Positions 6,585 through 15,667 of a DNA stretch of 33,075 bases are shown one piece after another (within the stretch, counting starts at the first letter, position 1; every line of letters starts with the position of its first letter). Origin of the DNA: a virus. The stretch is taken from the IMG/VR virus record IMGVR_UViG_3300042465_003753, positions 1 to 33,075 of that record. The stretch is one strand, 5' to 3'. The notes under the pieces are model-generated. The model was not told where the DNA came from. It did not search any database and saw nothing but the letters and a program-made list of their open reading frames with translations. Made by a program: the position numbers and the translations under genes.

Positions 6585-8456
6585 ATGGCAGATAAAAATA
6601 GTTTAATTCAGTTTGTGGCTCAAAAGTTAGGGCCAGAAAAACTTCAACAGATGGTTGATCAGATCTCACAAGAGCTAGGTCAAGACTCAGACGTCACGCC
6701 TGAGGTAATTGATCAGATGATCAATTTGTTTGGTCAAGTTGCTGAGAATCCTGAAAGCTACCAAAGCGTTGTTCAGGAAGCTATTAATGTTGGTGTACTA
6801 GACCAAGGTGACTTCCCTGAAGAATTTGATCCTATATTTATAGGTATCTTGCTACTTGCTTTACAAGGGCTGAAACAACAAGGAGTTGGCAGTCAAGCCT
6901 TTGCCAAAGGAGGCCTAGCTCAAGCAGCTCAAAAGATTCAATCCCAAGGACGTAACTCAGACACTATCCTTGCTCACATTAGTCCGCATGAAGCTTTGTT
7001 CCTTAAGCGTTTAGGCGGATCAGGTACTATTAACCCTCAAACAGGGTTGATGGAATTTGGCCTAGGTTTAAAGAAAGCATTTAAGAAAGTAGCTAAGGCG
7101 GTAGTTTCAGTAGCTAAGGTTGTCGCACCAATTGTTGTTACTGCTACGCTAGGCCCAGTAGCTGGTGCTGCAACAGGTGCTGCAATAGGTGCTACTGGCG
7201 GTGGCGGTTTAAAAGGTGCAATACTAGGTGGTCTAAGCGCATCTCTAGCCCCAGGTGGTGCATTAGGTGGTGGCATACCAGGTCTGGACCTAGCTGGTTC
7301 AGTTGGTAAAACTGTTCTTGATTCTGGTGTCGGCAGCATGCTGAACAACATCATCGGTCCACAAACGCTTGGCGCTGGTTTACTAGGTGGTGCAGCTAGC
7401 GCTGCTGCCGGTAAAGGTTTCTTGCAAGGCGCATTGACAACTGGTGGTATGGCTGCAATGACACCTACAATTAACAGCCTAACTAACAGCCTAACTAGTC
7501 CAGGTGGACTATTTTCTTCACAAGCAGGTGGCACTGGCGTTAATCTAGGTTCTTCACAAGTAGGTGGCCCAGGTGTTAACTTAGGTTCTACGCAAGTAGG
7601 TGGCCCAGGTGTTAACTTAAGTTCTACTGGAGCTGCTCCTACTGGCTTAACTCAAACCAGCGGCAATTTACTAAGCTCTTCAGGAGTTGCTGACGCCGCA
7701 AATTATGGTCTCCCTAGCTTTGACTTAGCCCCTACCACAGTAACAGGTCCTGGCATCGTTCTTCCTGGTTTTGATTCTGGCGCTGCAGTTAAAGATGCAG
7801 CGGCTAACTGGAATATGGACGTTTCAAACATTGCAGCTGCAAACGCTGGTAATATCGTTGCTCCTGCTGCAAGTACAGGAATCCTTGGTTCTGGTATTAC
7901 AGGTTCACAAGCTTTACTTGGTTTGACGGCGCTAAATGCTTTAGGCGGAGTTACCCCTACTCAAGCCCAACAGACAATTGCTAATTCTAGTTTGACAGAA
8001 CAACAAAAAGCTGATATGGCAAGAAATCTAACTAACTACAGCGCTTCATGGAATGCCACTGTGTTACCTAAACCTGGCACCCCTGAGTATGCGGACATGA
8101 TGAACAAGATAAGCCGAGGCATTGGAATTAACTTTGTTAATCCTACCATTACTGCTATGAAGCGGGGTGGTAAAGCCAATGCTCCACAAGGTGCATTATC
8201 TACTGTGGCTAGATTGGCAAGTGGCACAGGAAGCGGAAGAGATGATACAATTAACGCAAAATTGTCTGATGGCGAATACGTACTTGACGCTGAGACTGTT
8301 GCGTTGCTTGGAAACGGTAGTACTAAGGCAGGAGCCGCGGTACTGAATCAGATGCGAGAACAATTACGAAAACAAAAAGGTAAGGCTTTAGCTAAAGGCA
8401 AATTCAGCCCTAACGCTAAGTCTCCCCTAGCCTACATGAAAGGAGGGCTAAAATAA
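6585..8456 (+). CDS. Large Gly/Ala-rich internal virion protein
   Basis: A 623-residue protein. Residues 1-120 are acidic and helical. A segment at about 125-150 (SDTILAHISPHEALFLKRLG followed by GSGTINPQTGLMEFG) and a C-terminal segment (SGRDDTINAKLSDGEYVLDA then ETVALLGNG) are motifs recurring in podovirus internal/ejected proteins. The middle is a long Gly/Ala/Val low-complexity region with alternating hydrophobic runs (about 160-300) that could insert into membranes, as expected for proteins ejected to form a DNA channel. Three 12-residue repeats occur near residues 312-346. A GGGTGGC precedes ATG 6585; the end overlaps the next gene by TAATG. The role is inferred from position and composition. 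Confidence 0.6.
   Translation: MADKNSLIQFVAQKLGPEKLQQMVDQISQELGQDSDVTPEVIDQMINLFGQVAENPESYQSVVQEAINVGVLDQGDFPEEFDPIFIGILLLALQGLKQQGVGSQAFAKGGLAQAAQKIQSQGRNSDTILAHISPHEALFLKRLGGSGTINPQTGLMEFGLGLKKAFKKVAKAVVSVAKVVAPIVVTATLGPVAGAATGAAIGATGGGGLKGAILGGLSASLAPGGALGGGIPGLDLAGSVGKTVLDSGVGSMLNNIIGPQTLGAGLLGGAASAAAGKGFLQGALTTGGMAAMTPTINSLTNSLTSPGGLFSSQAGGTGVNLGSSQVGGPGVNLGSTQVGGPGVNLSSTGAAPTGLTQTSGNLLSSSGVADAANYGLPSFDLAPTTVTGPGIVLPGFDSGAAVKDAAANWNMDVSNIAAANAGNIVAPAASTGILGSGITGSQALLGLTALNALGGVTPTQAQQTIANSSLTEQQKADMARNLTNYSASWNATVLPKPGTPEYADMMNKISRGIGINFVNPTITAMKRGGKANAPQGALSTVARLASGTGSGRDDTINAKLSDGEYVLDAETVALLGNGSTKAGAAVLNQMREQLRKQKGKALAKGKFSPNAKSPLAYMKGGLK
7515..7622 (+). repeat. Three tandem 36-bp repeats inside an internal-protein gene
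   Basis: Units begin at 7515, 7551 and 7587, exactly 36 bases apart, and encode the 12-residue unit S-(S/T)-Q-(A/V)-G-G-(T/P)-G-V-N-L-(G/S). Units two and three are nearly identical at DNA level, unit one is more diverged, suggesting stepwise duplication. The frame is preserved. Confidence 0.85.
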
Positions 8457-9349
8457 TGGCCTCATGGACAGACGCTTTATCAGGACTTTTTCAGGGCACC
8501 CCTCAAGCTGCTCCTTCTTATTCTACCACTACTAGTGAGGTACCTAAGTGGTTGCAAGACTATACGGTTGATTTGTTCTCGCAGCAACGCGCTGTATCAG
8601 GACTGCCTTTTCAAACGTATCAACTACCTAGGATAGCTGAGGCTACTGCGCCAACTACTCAGGCGTACCAAACAGTGCAAAATGCTGTTGGTAACTGGCA
8701 AGCTCCACTATCTACCGCACTATCTGGTACACAAGGCTTAGGTACTACTACGTCTACTAGTAATATAGGCGCTTACATGAATCCGTACACTCAGAGTGTC
8801 ACAGATCAGTTAGCTAAACTAGGTACTCGTAATTTGACAGAGAACTTACTACCAGGAGTCAGCGATCAGTTTATTCGTGCAGGTCAATTTGGTTCATCAG
8901 GTATGGGCGAGTTTGGTAACCGTGCATTGCGTGATACGCAAGAAGCTATCTTGGCTAAACAAGCTGAGACATTGAATACTGGTTACGGCCAAGCTTTAAC
9001 TGCTTCACAACAAGATCTAACACGCCAACAAGGTGCGTTATCTCAAGTTGCTGACATTGCTAAACAACAACAAGGCTTATCTACTGCTGACGCTGCTGCG
9101 CTTCAATCAATTGGTGCAGAACAACAAGCGCAACAACAAAAAGGTTACGACGTTGCTTACCAAGACTTCTTGAGACAACAAGGTTATCCACAAGAACAAA
9201 TCAATGCAATGAGCACAACGTTACGAGGCCTACCTGCTACTGCGGTACCTACTACTGGCACTCAAGCTGGTACTACTACTCAGTTCAGCCCAAGCCCGTT
9301 GTCTCAAGTTGCATCTGCTTACTTTACATCTAAAGCTTTAGGGGTATAA
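8456..9349 (+). CDS. Gln/Ala-rich internal virion protein
   Basis: A 297-residue protein, rich in Gln, Ala, Thr and Gly, without Cys or membrane segments. YMNPYTQSVTDQLAKLGTRN (about residues 107-126) followed by a GQFGSSGMGEFGNRAL stretch and a long Gln-rich helix (about 175-240) match a common component of the podovirus internal-protein block. It is coupled to the gene upstream by TAATG, and one base separates it from the gene downstream. It probably travels in the capsid with the neighbouring large proteins. Function is inferred from context only. Confidence 0.6.
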   Translation: MASWTDALSGLFQGTPQAAPSYSTTTSEVPKWLQDYTVDLFSQQRAVSGLPFQTYQLPRIAEATAPTTQAYQTVQNAVGNWQAPLSTALSGTQGLGTTTSTSNIGAYMNPYTQSVTDQLAKLGTRNLTENLLPGVSDQFIRAGQFGSSGMGEFGNRALRDTQEAILAKQAETLNTGYGQALTASQQDLTRQQGALSQVADIAKQQQGLSTADAAALQSIGAEQQAQQQKGYDVAYQDFLRQQGYPQEQINAMSTTLRGLPATAVPTTGTQAGTTTQFSPSPLSQVASAYFTSKALGV

Positions 9350-9350
9350 T

Positions 9351-10715
9351 ATGGATCCGATTGAGCAACTATTTATGGCTAACTATGGTCAGTACTTGCC
9401 TAAACAGGCACAACCTAACCAGATGAATCCTTTGGCTCAAAAATATGCAGTAGGCGGCCCTGTTAGAGGTTACGCTTTAGGCGGTATAAAAGAAGAAGAT
9501 CCGTACGCTCCTGTTCCTGCTCCTAACTTTGCTCCTCTAACTACAGGCCAAGTAGAACCTTCAGGAGGTGGTGCTATACCTCAAGCCCCTGCTATGGCTC
9601 CTGCCATGACGATTGCTAACCCTGAACTAAAAGCATTGTTAGACCAATATTCTACTGGTGCTGACTATTCAGCTGACTTAAAACAAGCTAGAATGGATCG
9701 TCAAGCTAGCGAACAAAGCTTTAACACTACGCTAGATAAACTAATGTCTGGCTCTGACGAAGGTCCTTCTAAGTCTGAGATGTATTTCAGGCTTGCTTCT
9801 GCTTTTGCAACGCCTACTAAAACTGGTGCATTTGGCGAAGGTTTAGGTCAAGCTGCTGGTGCTATGGCTGAGCATAAGAAAGAGGCTCGTGCAGCTGGTA
9901 CAGCTAAACGTAAGCTTGGCGCAGAAATTGCCATGAAGAAACAAGAATTAGCTTTGGAAGCTGCTAAAGATCAAGAGAAAACCTTGCTAGGTCTTCAAGC
10001 AGAGTCTAACAAAGATAAACGCGAGTTTATTAAAGCTCAAGTTAAGGATTACATTGATTCAGGTAAACCGCAGTCTAATGCAGGTAAAATTGCCAAAGAT
10101 AAAGGCTTCACGCCAGGTACCCCTGAATACCAAGCAGAAGTTGACAAACAAGTTAACTTGGAAATTGAAAAACAAGTTGGCGCTATTAAACTTCAGCTTC
10201 AGTCTGGTAACATTGCCTTAGCTAACCTTGGTATCGCACAAGAAAAAGCTGGACGAGAAGCAATTAAGCTTGAACCAGATGAGCGTAAAGCCATCCGCGA
10301 TGATGAAGATGCGATGTTTGCTGCTGAAAACACCGTTAAGAATCTTAACACTGCCATTAGTTTTGTGGACCAAGCTTTCACAAATACTGCGTCAGATCAA
10401 GCACAGTATAAGAAACTTAGACAAACAAACCCTAACGATCCACGCGTGAAAGCAACTGAAGAGTTAGAAAACTTGATTGGCCAAAACGTAGTCGGCAGCT
10501 TGAAAACAACATTTGGTGGCAACCCAACTGAGGGTGAACGCCGTGCACTACAAGAACTTGGTGGCTTAGGTTCAGCTAACAAGGATGTACGTAAAGCAAT
10601 CATGAAGCGCGCAGCCAAAGCTCTTGAGGAAGCTGCAGACTACCGTAGTGCTCGCATTACTAAGATTGAAACTGGTGGATACCGTAAAAAACCTGCTACT
10701 GAGGATAAAAAATAA
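9351..10715 (+). CDS. Internal virion protein with coiled-coil body
   Basis: A 454-residue protein with ATG 9351 behind AGGGG. The N-terminus carries Gly-motifs (KYAVGGPVRGYALGG, about residues 31-45) seen in phage internal proteins and a Pro/Ala linker; residues 110-330 are highly charged Lys/Glu/Gln/Ala helices predicted to form coiled coils. The C-terminus (about 390-430, GGNPTEGERRALQELGGLG then KAIMKRAAKALEEAADYR) resembles a segment found in many phage virion proteins near ejection proteins. TAATG couples it to the next gene. A capsid-internal or ejected role is the best guess. Confidence 0.6.
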   Translation: MDPIEQLFMANYGQYLPKQAQPNQMNPLAQKYAVGGPVRGYALGGIKEEDPYAPVPAPNFAPLTTGQVEPSGGGAIPQAPAMAPAMTIANPELKALLDQYSTGADYSADLKQARMDRQASEQSFNTTLDKLMSGSDEGPSKSEMYFRLASAFATPTKTGAFGEGLGQAAGAMAEHKKEARAAGTAKRKLGAEIAMKKQELALEAAKDQEKTLLGLQAESNKDKREFIKAQVKDYIDSGKPQSNAGKIAKDKGFTPGTPEYQAEVDKQVNLEIEKQVGAIKLQLQSGNIALANLGIAQEKAGREAIKLEPDERKAIRDDEDAMFAAENTVKNLNTAISFVDQAFTNTASDQAQYKKLRQTNPNDPRVKATEELENLIGQNVVGSLKTTFGGNPTEGERRALQELGGLGSANKDVRKAIMKRAAKALEEAADYRSARITKIETGGYRKKPATEDKK

Positions 10716-12763
10716 TGGCTGATGAAAATTATTATGTCGCTCCTACAGGGGATCCTAGAGCCGACGCTTTGGCTGAGTTTAAGGCAAAGTACGGAGTAAA
10801 AGAAGCACCTTTCCATGCTCGTACTTTCTTCGGACAAGGCGTGGCAATGGGTGGTGGTGATGAACTAGAAGCTTGGGTTCGTTCTAAACTATCTGGCCGT
10901 CCTAAAGAAGAGATCAGGCAAGAGATCATGGGCGATGTCCGCCGCTTTGCTAAAAAATATCCTGTTAGCGCTGCGCTACAAGAGTTTGGTGGTGCTGCTC
11001 TTCCTTCGATCGCCACCTCGTTTATTCCTCCATTAGAATCTGTTACAATGCCTAGAACGATAAGTGCCTTAGATAGCCTTCGACGTGCATTGTCATTTAA
11101 CCCGGCAAACCCCGTATTGAGCGGAACTAAGGTTGGCACTGGCTATGGTACAGTTGGTGGTGCTTTATCAGCTGAGCCTGATAGCCGAGGAACTGGTGCC
11201 TTGATTGGCGGCGTAGGTGGTGGTTTATTTGGTGCAGCGTTACCCGTTGCTACTAAAGCAGGGGGAAATATTGTAAGCTTCCTTGGCCGCAATATACTAG
11301 GCCCTACAGAGCGTGGTGCAGCTGGTGTAGCTTCATCTAAATTGCTAGAAGAAATGCGCAACACCGGTTTGTCAGGTGAAGAACTAATGAACCTAAGCCG
11401 CGATGACTACAATCGTCTAGGCATACCTTCTATTATTGGTCACTACTTGCCTTCTACTACTGAGGCTGTTGTTGCTAGGTCTGGCACACCTGAAGCTGGT
11501 AAACTTGCTACTAAACTACAAAAAGTGCAGCGCGGTGCCACTGGCCGTGTTGAAGATAAGTATAGAGCTGCGCTAAAACCTAAAGATTACTTTGAAACAG
11601 CCGATGAGTTGACTAAAGATCTTAGAGCTAACGCCAAGACTATGTACAACGATGCTTACGAATTTGGTGAGGTAAACGATCCTAGGATCTTAGAAGTACT
11701 AAACGATCCTAATTTTAAAGCAGCATTTGAAGATGCCAAGGCTATTGCTTCTACTGAAGCGGCTACCGCCAAACTAGCAGGTGAGGATCCTTCTGCCTAC
11801 ACAATTCGTGAGTTGTACATACCTAGAGAAGTTAAGCCAGGGATCTTTGAGCTAGAGCTGAAAGAAATACCAGATGTTCGTACGTTAGACTATGTTAAAC
11901 GTGGCATTGATTCAATTATAGACAAAGGCTTCAAAGGTGATGGTATAGGCCCTGCCAGAGCTAGCGCTTTAAAAGGCTTACGCAATCAATTTGTTTCTGC
12001 CATTGACGAGAATGTACCGGCTTACGCTGCTGCTCGTAGAAAATATGCAGGCGACCTTGAAGTTAAAGATGCTTTGGCAATGGGCATGACTAACTTCAAC
12101 AAGTTAAAACATGAAGAGATTACTAAATTCATGGAAGGTGCTTCTGAAGCTGAGAAAGAAGCCTTTAGGACTGGTGCCATGCGTTATCTACAAGATACCA
12201 TCTTTGATAAGCCAAATGCTGCTGGTAAGATCTTGTCTTCGAATAAGCTAAATACTAAGCTTCAAGCTATGTTTGACTCACCTGAAGAATATGCATTGAT
12301 TAAAGCGGCTATGGAAAAAGAAGCTTTGTTCTATAGTCATGCAAGTAGTGCATTGGCAGGATCTAGAACAACGCCAAAAGCTGAAGCTATTGAACGAGTC
12401 ACTGCTGCCCCTGACACAGGGCCTGGTAACATTATAGGGCCTGTCATCAAATTCTTGGTGCATGGAGAAGAAAAAGTAACGCCAGAAGTTATGGGTAAAA
12501 TGGCAGATATGCTATCCGCAGGGTCTCCTACTGAAGTTGCTGCCGTGGTTAAAGCTATTGAGAAGCGTGAAAAACTACAAAATGCTAAACGAATTGCCAG
12601 CGAAGCTGCAGTAAAAGGAACGATTGCCGGTACTTCTGGTGGTACAGCGTTACCGCTAACTGACTCAAGTGAGGTATCTGCTGGCGACGTTATCCTAAAC
12701 GAGCTATCCGATTACTACAATTCTTGGAAAGAACGCGGTGGCGGCGGTGGCGGAGAACGCTAA
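10715..12763 (+). CDS. Large internal virion / DNA-ejection protein
   Basis: A 682-residue protein and the last gene of the virion operon. Residues 1-100 are helical, 140-200 contain Gly-rich amphipathic or hydrophobic stretches (GALIGGVGGGLFGAALP) that could span a membrane, and 260-560 are long charged helices. The tail ends in a Gly run (ERGGGGGGER). I see no lysozyme or protease catalytic signature. Length, position at the end of the internal-protein block and the membrane-like segment fit an ejected protein that helps DNA cross the envelope. The terminator at 12797 follows 33 bases after its stop. Confidence 0.6.
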   Translation: MADENYYVAPTGDPRADALAEFKAKYGVKEAPFHARTFFGQGVAMGGGDELEAWVRSKLSGRPKEEIRQEIMGDVRRFAKKYPVSAALQEFGGAALPSIATSFIPPLESVTMPRTISALDSLRRALSFNPANPVLSGTKVGTGYGTVGGALSAEPDSRGTGALIGGVGGGLFGAALPVATKAGGNIVSFLGRNILGPTERGAAGVASSKLLEEMRNTGLSGEELMNLSRDDYNRLGIPSIIGHYLPSTTEAVVARSGTPEAGKLATKLQKVQRGATGRVEDKYRAALKPKDYFETADELTKDLRANAKTMYNDAYEFGEVNDPRILEVLNDPNFKAAFEDAKAIASTEAATAKLAGEDPSAYTIRELYIPREVKPGIFELELKEIPDVRTLDYVKRGIDSIIDKGFKGDGIGPARASALKGLRNQFVSAIDENVPAYAAARRKYAGDLEVKDALAMGMTNFNKLKHEEITKFMEGASEAEKEAFRTGAMRYLQDTIFDKPNAAGKILSSNKLNTKLQAMFDSPEEYALIKAAMEKEALFYSHASSALAGSRTTPKAEAIERVTAAPDTGPGNIIGPVIKFLVHGEEKVTPEVMGKMADMLSAGSPTEVAAVVKAIEKREKLQNAKRIASEAAVKGTIAGTSGGTALPLTDSSEVSAGDVILNELSDYYNSWKERGGGGGGER

Positions 12764-12796
12764 ATAAAATCAACAACTTACGTAGTTGCTAATATG

Positions 12797-12832
12797 ATGG
12801 CTTAGATCGAGAGGTCTAAGCCATTGTTTTTT
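12797..12832 (+). terminator. Intrinsic terminator after the virion operon
   Basis: ATGGCTTAGA (12797-12806) pairs perfectly with TCTAAGCCAT (12815-12824) around an eight-base loop, followed by TGTTTTTTAT. A ten-pair stem with a U run is a strong rho-independent terminator. A weaker hairpin (CAACT/AGTTG, about 12774-12788) precedes it. It separates late and early transcription. Confidence 0.9.
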
Positions 12833-12839
12833 ATACAAT

Positions 12840-13071
12840 ATTAGTAGATTTTTCCTAACATCAAATTTTCCGCGTACTAATTAGTCTGAAAGCTAGGCCA
12901 GTCCTACATATATGGGATAAAATATTAGCAGTATTAGTAAAGTCGCGGTATTTTTTTGCGCAACAACTAGGTTCATTTATTCCTATATATACATTCCAAC
13001 ATAAAAACGAATTGTTGTTGACCTGGCAATGGTTTGTGGCTAATTAGTAACCTGTTTACATAGCGCATATT
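12840..13071. other. Non-coding control region A (candidate origin)
   Basis: No credible gene lies between 12764 and 13250. This AT-rich part carries tandem repeat-like octamers TATTAGCA (12923-12930) and TATTAGTA (12932-12939), the blocks ACATATATGGGA (12906-12917), GCGCAACAACTAG (ending 12970), TCCTATATATA (12981-12991), ACCTGGCAA (13021-13029) and GGCTAATTAGTA (13038-13049), then CTGTTTACA (13052-13060). The same blocks occur in the same order on the opposite strand at 32810-32976. Conserved order of unstranded blocks without a gene suggests a replication origin or protein-binding region rather than a simple promoter. Confidence 0.6.
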
Positions 13072-13123
13072 TTTATAGATTTGCTGATACTACTGATATT
13101 GTTTGGAGTCAACGAATGTTGAC
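13072..13123 (+). promoter_or_regulatory. Early promoter with start-site inverted repeat (first of two)
   Basis: TTTATA (13072-13077), 17 bases, GATATT (13095-13100), seven bases, then the perfect inverted repeat GTCAAC-GAAT-GTTGAC (13108-13123). Both hexamers are imperfect, but the layout matches the promoters at 19700, 28007 and 32375, where a palindrome sits at the expected start site. TGCTGATA (13082-13089) lies in the spacer. Confidence 0.45.
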
Positions 13124-13182
13124 GTGGCCAATATATCACGCGTTTTATCAAAGTAAAACACTTATTTTTGTTAAATACCCTG

Positions 13183-13234
13183 TATACAAGCCTACTTATC
13201 TTTGGTATATTGGCAACACCATCAAGCATGATGG
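13183..13234 (+). promoter_or_regulatory. Early promoter with start-site inverted repeat (second)
   Basis: CTG then TATACA (13183-13188), 17 bases, TATATT (13206-13211), then the inverted repeat CCATCA-AGCA-TGATGG (13219-13234) and a TTAGAAAGG leader (13237-13245) just before the helicase ATG at 13251. This is the same order as in the other early promoters: -35, N17, -10, palindrome, (C/T)TAGAAAG, ATG. Confidence 0.65.
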
Positions 13235-13250
13235 CATTAGAAAGGATAGA

Positions 13251-14738
13251 ATGATGTTTAAGACAAAGCCTTTGGCCCACCAATTAGAAGCCTTTACCGT
13301 CTGCAAAGACAAGAAGTCATTTGCCCTATTGTGTGAGCAAGGAACAGGTAAGACTAAAATAGCTATTGACAAGTCTGCATACCTCTACGGTAAAGGACAG
13401 ATCAATGGTTTATTAGTTATTGCACCAAACGGTGTGCATAGGAATTGGATCATTAACGAAATTCCTAAACACATGCCAGATTATGCGTGTGCCAGAAGCG
13501 CGTGGTACGCCTCATCAATGAAGGTGGATGAACGTAAGACGTATGACAAGCTATATGATCCAGGTAGTGATCTGCGCGTCCTTGCTATGAATATTGAAGC
13601 TGTCTCTACTGAGAAAGGCAGAAAAGTAGCAGAAAAGTTTCTACGGACGTTTAATACGCATTTAATTGTTGATGAATCTAGTAAGATTAAGCACTTTTCT
13701 ACGCAGCGTACAAAGTACATTATCAAGTTAGGGAAGTTAGCTAAGTACAAGACAATTGCTACAGGTACCCCTGTTACACAAAGTCCGTTAGACATCTTTG
13801 GTCAGTTTATGTTTTTAGATGAAGACATCTTGGAAACATCAAGCTTCTTTATCTTTAAGGCTAGATACGCCCAATTGTTGGATGAATCCTCACCTATCTT
13901 ACGTCACATCATGCAAAGAACTGGAGGCCGTAGGGCACCGCAGGTTATTGCTACAGACAAAGAAGGCAGGCCAATGTATAAAAACCTAGATGAGTTGCAG
14001 CGTCTAATAGCGCCACATTCATTTAGAGTATTGAAAAAAGATTGCTTGGATCTACCTGACAAGGTATACCAACGCAGGTACTTTGAGCTAGCTCCTGAAC
14101 AAAAAGCTATCTATAAAGATATTAAAGAAAACTTACGGATTGAATTTGAGAATGGTGACTTTGAAGCCATGTCAAAACTAACAGCGGTGTTACGCCTGCA
14201 GCAAGTAACTTGTGGATTTATACCAGGTGAAAAAGGTGAGACGCCAATATTTGAAAAAGCTAGTCAAAATCCTAGGATTAAGACATTGGTTGAACTGCTA
14301 GAGGAAGTTAGCGGTAAGGCAATTATTTGGGCTAGGTTTAGAAAAGACATTCAGTTGATCCATGATGCTTTGGAGCAAGAATATCCAGGCCAAACCGTGT
14401 TGTACTACGGAGACGTATCATCAGATGATCGTTCTAAGGCTATGAAAGACTTCCAAGAGGATGACAAGATCAGGTTCTTTGTTGGTACCCAAGCGGCAGG
14501 TGGTACTGGCTTGACATTAACTGCAGCTAGTACAGTGGTCTACTATTCTAATACGTTTAGTTTAGAAGATCGGTTACAGTCAGAAGATAGGGCGCATAGG
14601 ATTGGCCAAAAGAATACCGTAACTTATTACGACATCGAAGCAGTCGACACTATAGACAAACGAATTATTGCAGCGCTCAGAATGAAAAAAGACGTTGCAA
14701 ACCTAATTACAAAAGACCCTTTAATTGATTGGATTTGA
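13251..14738 (+). CDS. SNF2-like superfamily 2 helicase/ATPase
   Basis: A 495-residue ATP-dependent DNA translocase or helicase. Motif I is EQGTGKT (29-35), motif II VDESS (140-144, a DExx box of SNF2 type), motif III TGTP (171-174); the C-terminal RecA-like lobe has VGTQAAGGTGLTLTAAS (motif V region) and QSEDRAHRIGQ (motif VI), diagnostic for the SNF2/Rad54 branch. No extra nuclease or chromatin-reading domain is present. I chose ATG 13251 (second ATG at 13254) because GAAAGGATAG precedes it and the protein then begins directly before the Q-motif-like HQLEAF; the frame is open back to 13116 but that part covers the promoter and palindrome. It leads the replication operon, consistent with a role in replication or recombination. 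Confidence 0.92.
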   Translation: MMFKTKPLAHQLEAFTVCKDKKSFALLCEQGTGKTKIAIDKSAYLYGKGQINGLLVIAPNGVHRNWIINEIPKHMPDYACARSAWYASSMKVDERKTYDKLYDPGSDLRVLAMNIEAVSTEKGRKVAEKFLRTFNTHLIVDESSKIKHFSTQRTKYIIKLGKLAKYKTIATGTPVTQSPLDIFGQFMFLDEDILETSSFFIFKARYAQLLDESSPILRHIMQRTGGRRAPQVIATDKEGRPMYKNLDELQRLIAPHSFRVLKKDCLDLPDKVYQRRYFELAPEQKAIYKDIKENLRIEFENGDFEAMSKLTAVLRLQQVTCGFIPGEKGETPIFEKASQNPRIKTLVELLEEVSGKAIIWARFRKDIQLIHDALEQEYPGQTVLYYGDVSSDDRSKAMKDFQEDDKIRFFVGTQAAGGTGLTLTAASTVVYYSNTFSLEDRLQSEDRAHRIGQKNTVTYYDIEAVDTIDKRIIAALRMKKDVANLITKDPLIDWI

Positions 14739-14739
14739 T

Positions 14740-15084
14740 ATGCCAGCAGTATATGTAACGCAAGAAAAAGCTAGGAAAGTTGCAGGAGAATGGATCCCTG
14801 AGTTTAACTTAACACCGGCTGCAGAATTTGGTAGAATTGAGATTTTGATGCCACCTGGCCATTCATTCTTCTCACCTGTGCCGGTTATTCGAGCTTTAAG
14901 AGAGAAGCTAAAAGATTTTTCAGATGATGACTATTTGTTACCAATTGGAGATCCGTCTATTATGGTTGCCGCCGCCATGATTGCTGGTGAAAAAACAGGA
15001 GGTAGGATTAAATTATTAAAATGGGATAGATTCCAACAGGCGTATATTCCGGTTCAACTTGATACTAGTGGGAGAGCAGTATAA
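14740..15084 (+). CDS. Conserved phage protein of unknown function
   Basis: A 114-residue soluble protein starting one base after the helicase stop. Notable segments are EFNLTPAAEFGRIEILMPPG and FSDDDYLLPIGDPSIMVAAA, then GGRIKLLKWDRFQQAYIPV. I recall similar proteins in many phages beside a SNF2-like helicase, but none with a known function. No membrane segment, Cys pair or catalytic motif is visible. The stop overlaps the next start (TAATG), so it belongs to the replication operon. Confidence 0.7.
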   Translation: MPAVYVTQEKARKVAGEWIPEFNLTPAAEFGRIEILMPPGHSFFSPVPVIRALREKLKDFSDDDYLLPIGDPSIMVAAAMIAGEKTGGRIKLLKWDRFQQAYIPVQLDTSGRAV

Positions 15085-15608
15085 TGGAAGATGCAGAAAT
15101 CAGCATTTCGAACAACGCCCTTACTCAGATTGCCAATCTAGCAAAGAGACAGCAAGAATGTGAAAGAGCAGTGTTAGTAAAAGAAGATGAACTTAAGCAA
15201 GCGGAAGCTGAGCTTAGGTTAGTCCAAGAAGACTTGTTACCAAATGCTATGGCAGAAGCCGGCATGAAGGCATTCACTCTTGATAACGGAGCCAAGATCA
15301 CTATTAAAGACGATGTGGCTGTGTCAGTTCCGGCTGATAAAAAGAGAGATGCTTACGCATGGCTGCGTGAAAGTGGCTTTGGTGACTTGATTAAAAATAC
15401 CGTAGCAATTGACTTTGGGCGTGGTGAAGACGCTAATGCCGAAGCTCTTAAGGAGTATTGTCAAGAAAACGGTATGAATTATAGTGATAAGGAAGGCGTC
15501 CATGCCCAGACATTAAAAGCTTTTATCAAAGAGCAAATGGCTAGAGGTGTAGACGTCCCCTTAGAACTATTTGGAGCCTTTCCTTATTCGAGGGCTGTCA
15601 TTAAGTAG
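15084..15608 (+). CDS. Conserved phage protein with N-terminal coiled coil
   Basis: A 174-residue protein with a charged coiled-coil-like region (about 15-52) followed by a compact domain containing AEAGMKAFTLDNGAKITIKD and RDAYAWLRESGFGDLIKNTV, IDFGRGEDANAEAL. This domain is widespread among phages with podovirus- or siphovirus-like replication modules, usually annotated only as hypothetical. Its place between the helicase-associated protein and the probable ssDNA-binding protein suggests a DNA replication or recombination role. No enzymatic motif is visible. Confidence 0.65.
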   Translation: MEDAEISISNNALTQIANLAKRQQECERAVLVKEDELKQAEAELRLVQEDLLPNAMAEAGMKAFTLDNGAKITIKDDVAVSVPADKKRDAYAWLRESGFGDLIKNTVAIDFGRGEDANAEALKEYCQENGMNYSDKEGVHAQTLKAFIKEQMARGVDVPLELFGAFPYSRAVIK

Positions 15609-15620
15609 TAACCTCTTGAG

Positions 15621-15645
15621 ACTACCGGAGGCTAAACATGGTAGT
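15621..15645 (+). promoter_or_regulatory. Hairpin holding a ribosome site in its loop
   Basis: ACTACC (15621-15626) pairs with GGTAGT (15640-15645). The loop contains GGAGG (15627-15631 region), and the 3' arm begins at the G of ATG 15638. The hairpin could expose or mask translation of the nine-codon reading frame that follows, and thereby the next gene. Confidence 0.4.
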
Positions 15646-15667
15646 TATTTTAGAAAGTAAGGAGTAG
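15638..15667 (+). CDS. Putative nine-residue leader peptide
   Basis: ATG 15638 opens a short frame, MVVILESKE, ending at TAG 15665-15667. GGAGG lies seven bases upstream. The stop falls four bases before the next ATG (15672), and the AAGGAG that serves the next gene is part of its last codons. This is a typical layout for translational coupling, but the peptide may also be chance; the branched-chain residues VVIL are suggestive only. Confidence 0.35.
   Translation: MVVILESKE

Noticed and set aside
7037-7534. Long leftward open frame of 165 codons opposite the Gly/Ala-rich internal protein gene
   Set aside because: Pro/Ala/Thr composition is the mirror of the Gly/Ala codons on the other strand; no ribosome site or leftward promoter, and all other genes read rightward.
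12981-12991. TCCTATATATA as a TATA-like promoter in region A
   Set aside because: The same block occurs in region B in the opposite orientation with no gene behind it, so it more likely belongs to the shared protein-binding or unwinding region.
13116-13250. Upstream extension of the SNF2-like helicase by 45 codons
   Set aside because: It would cover the second promoter and its inverted repeat; ATG 13251 has a good ribosome site and gives a normal family N-terminus.
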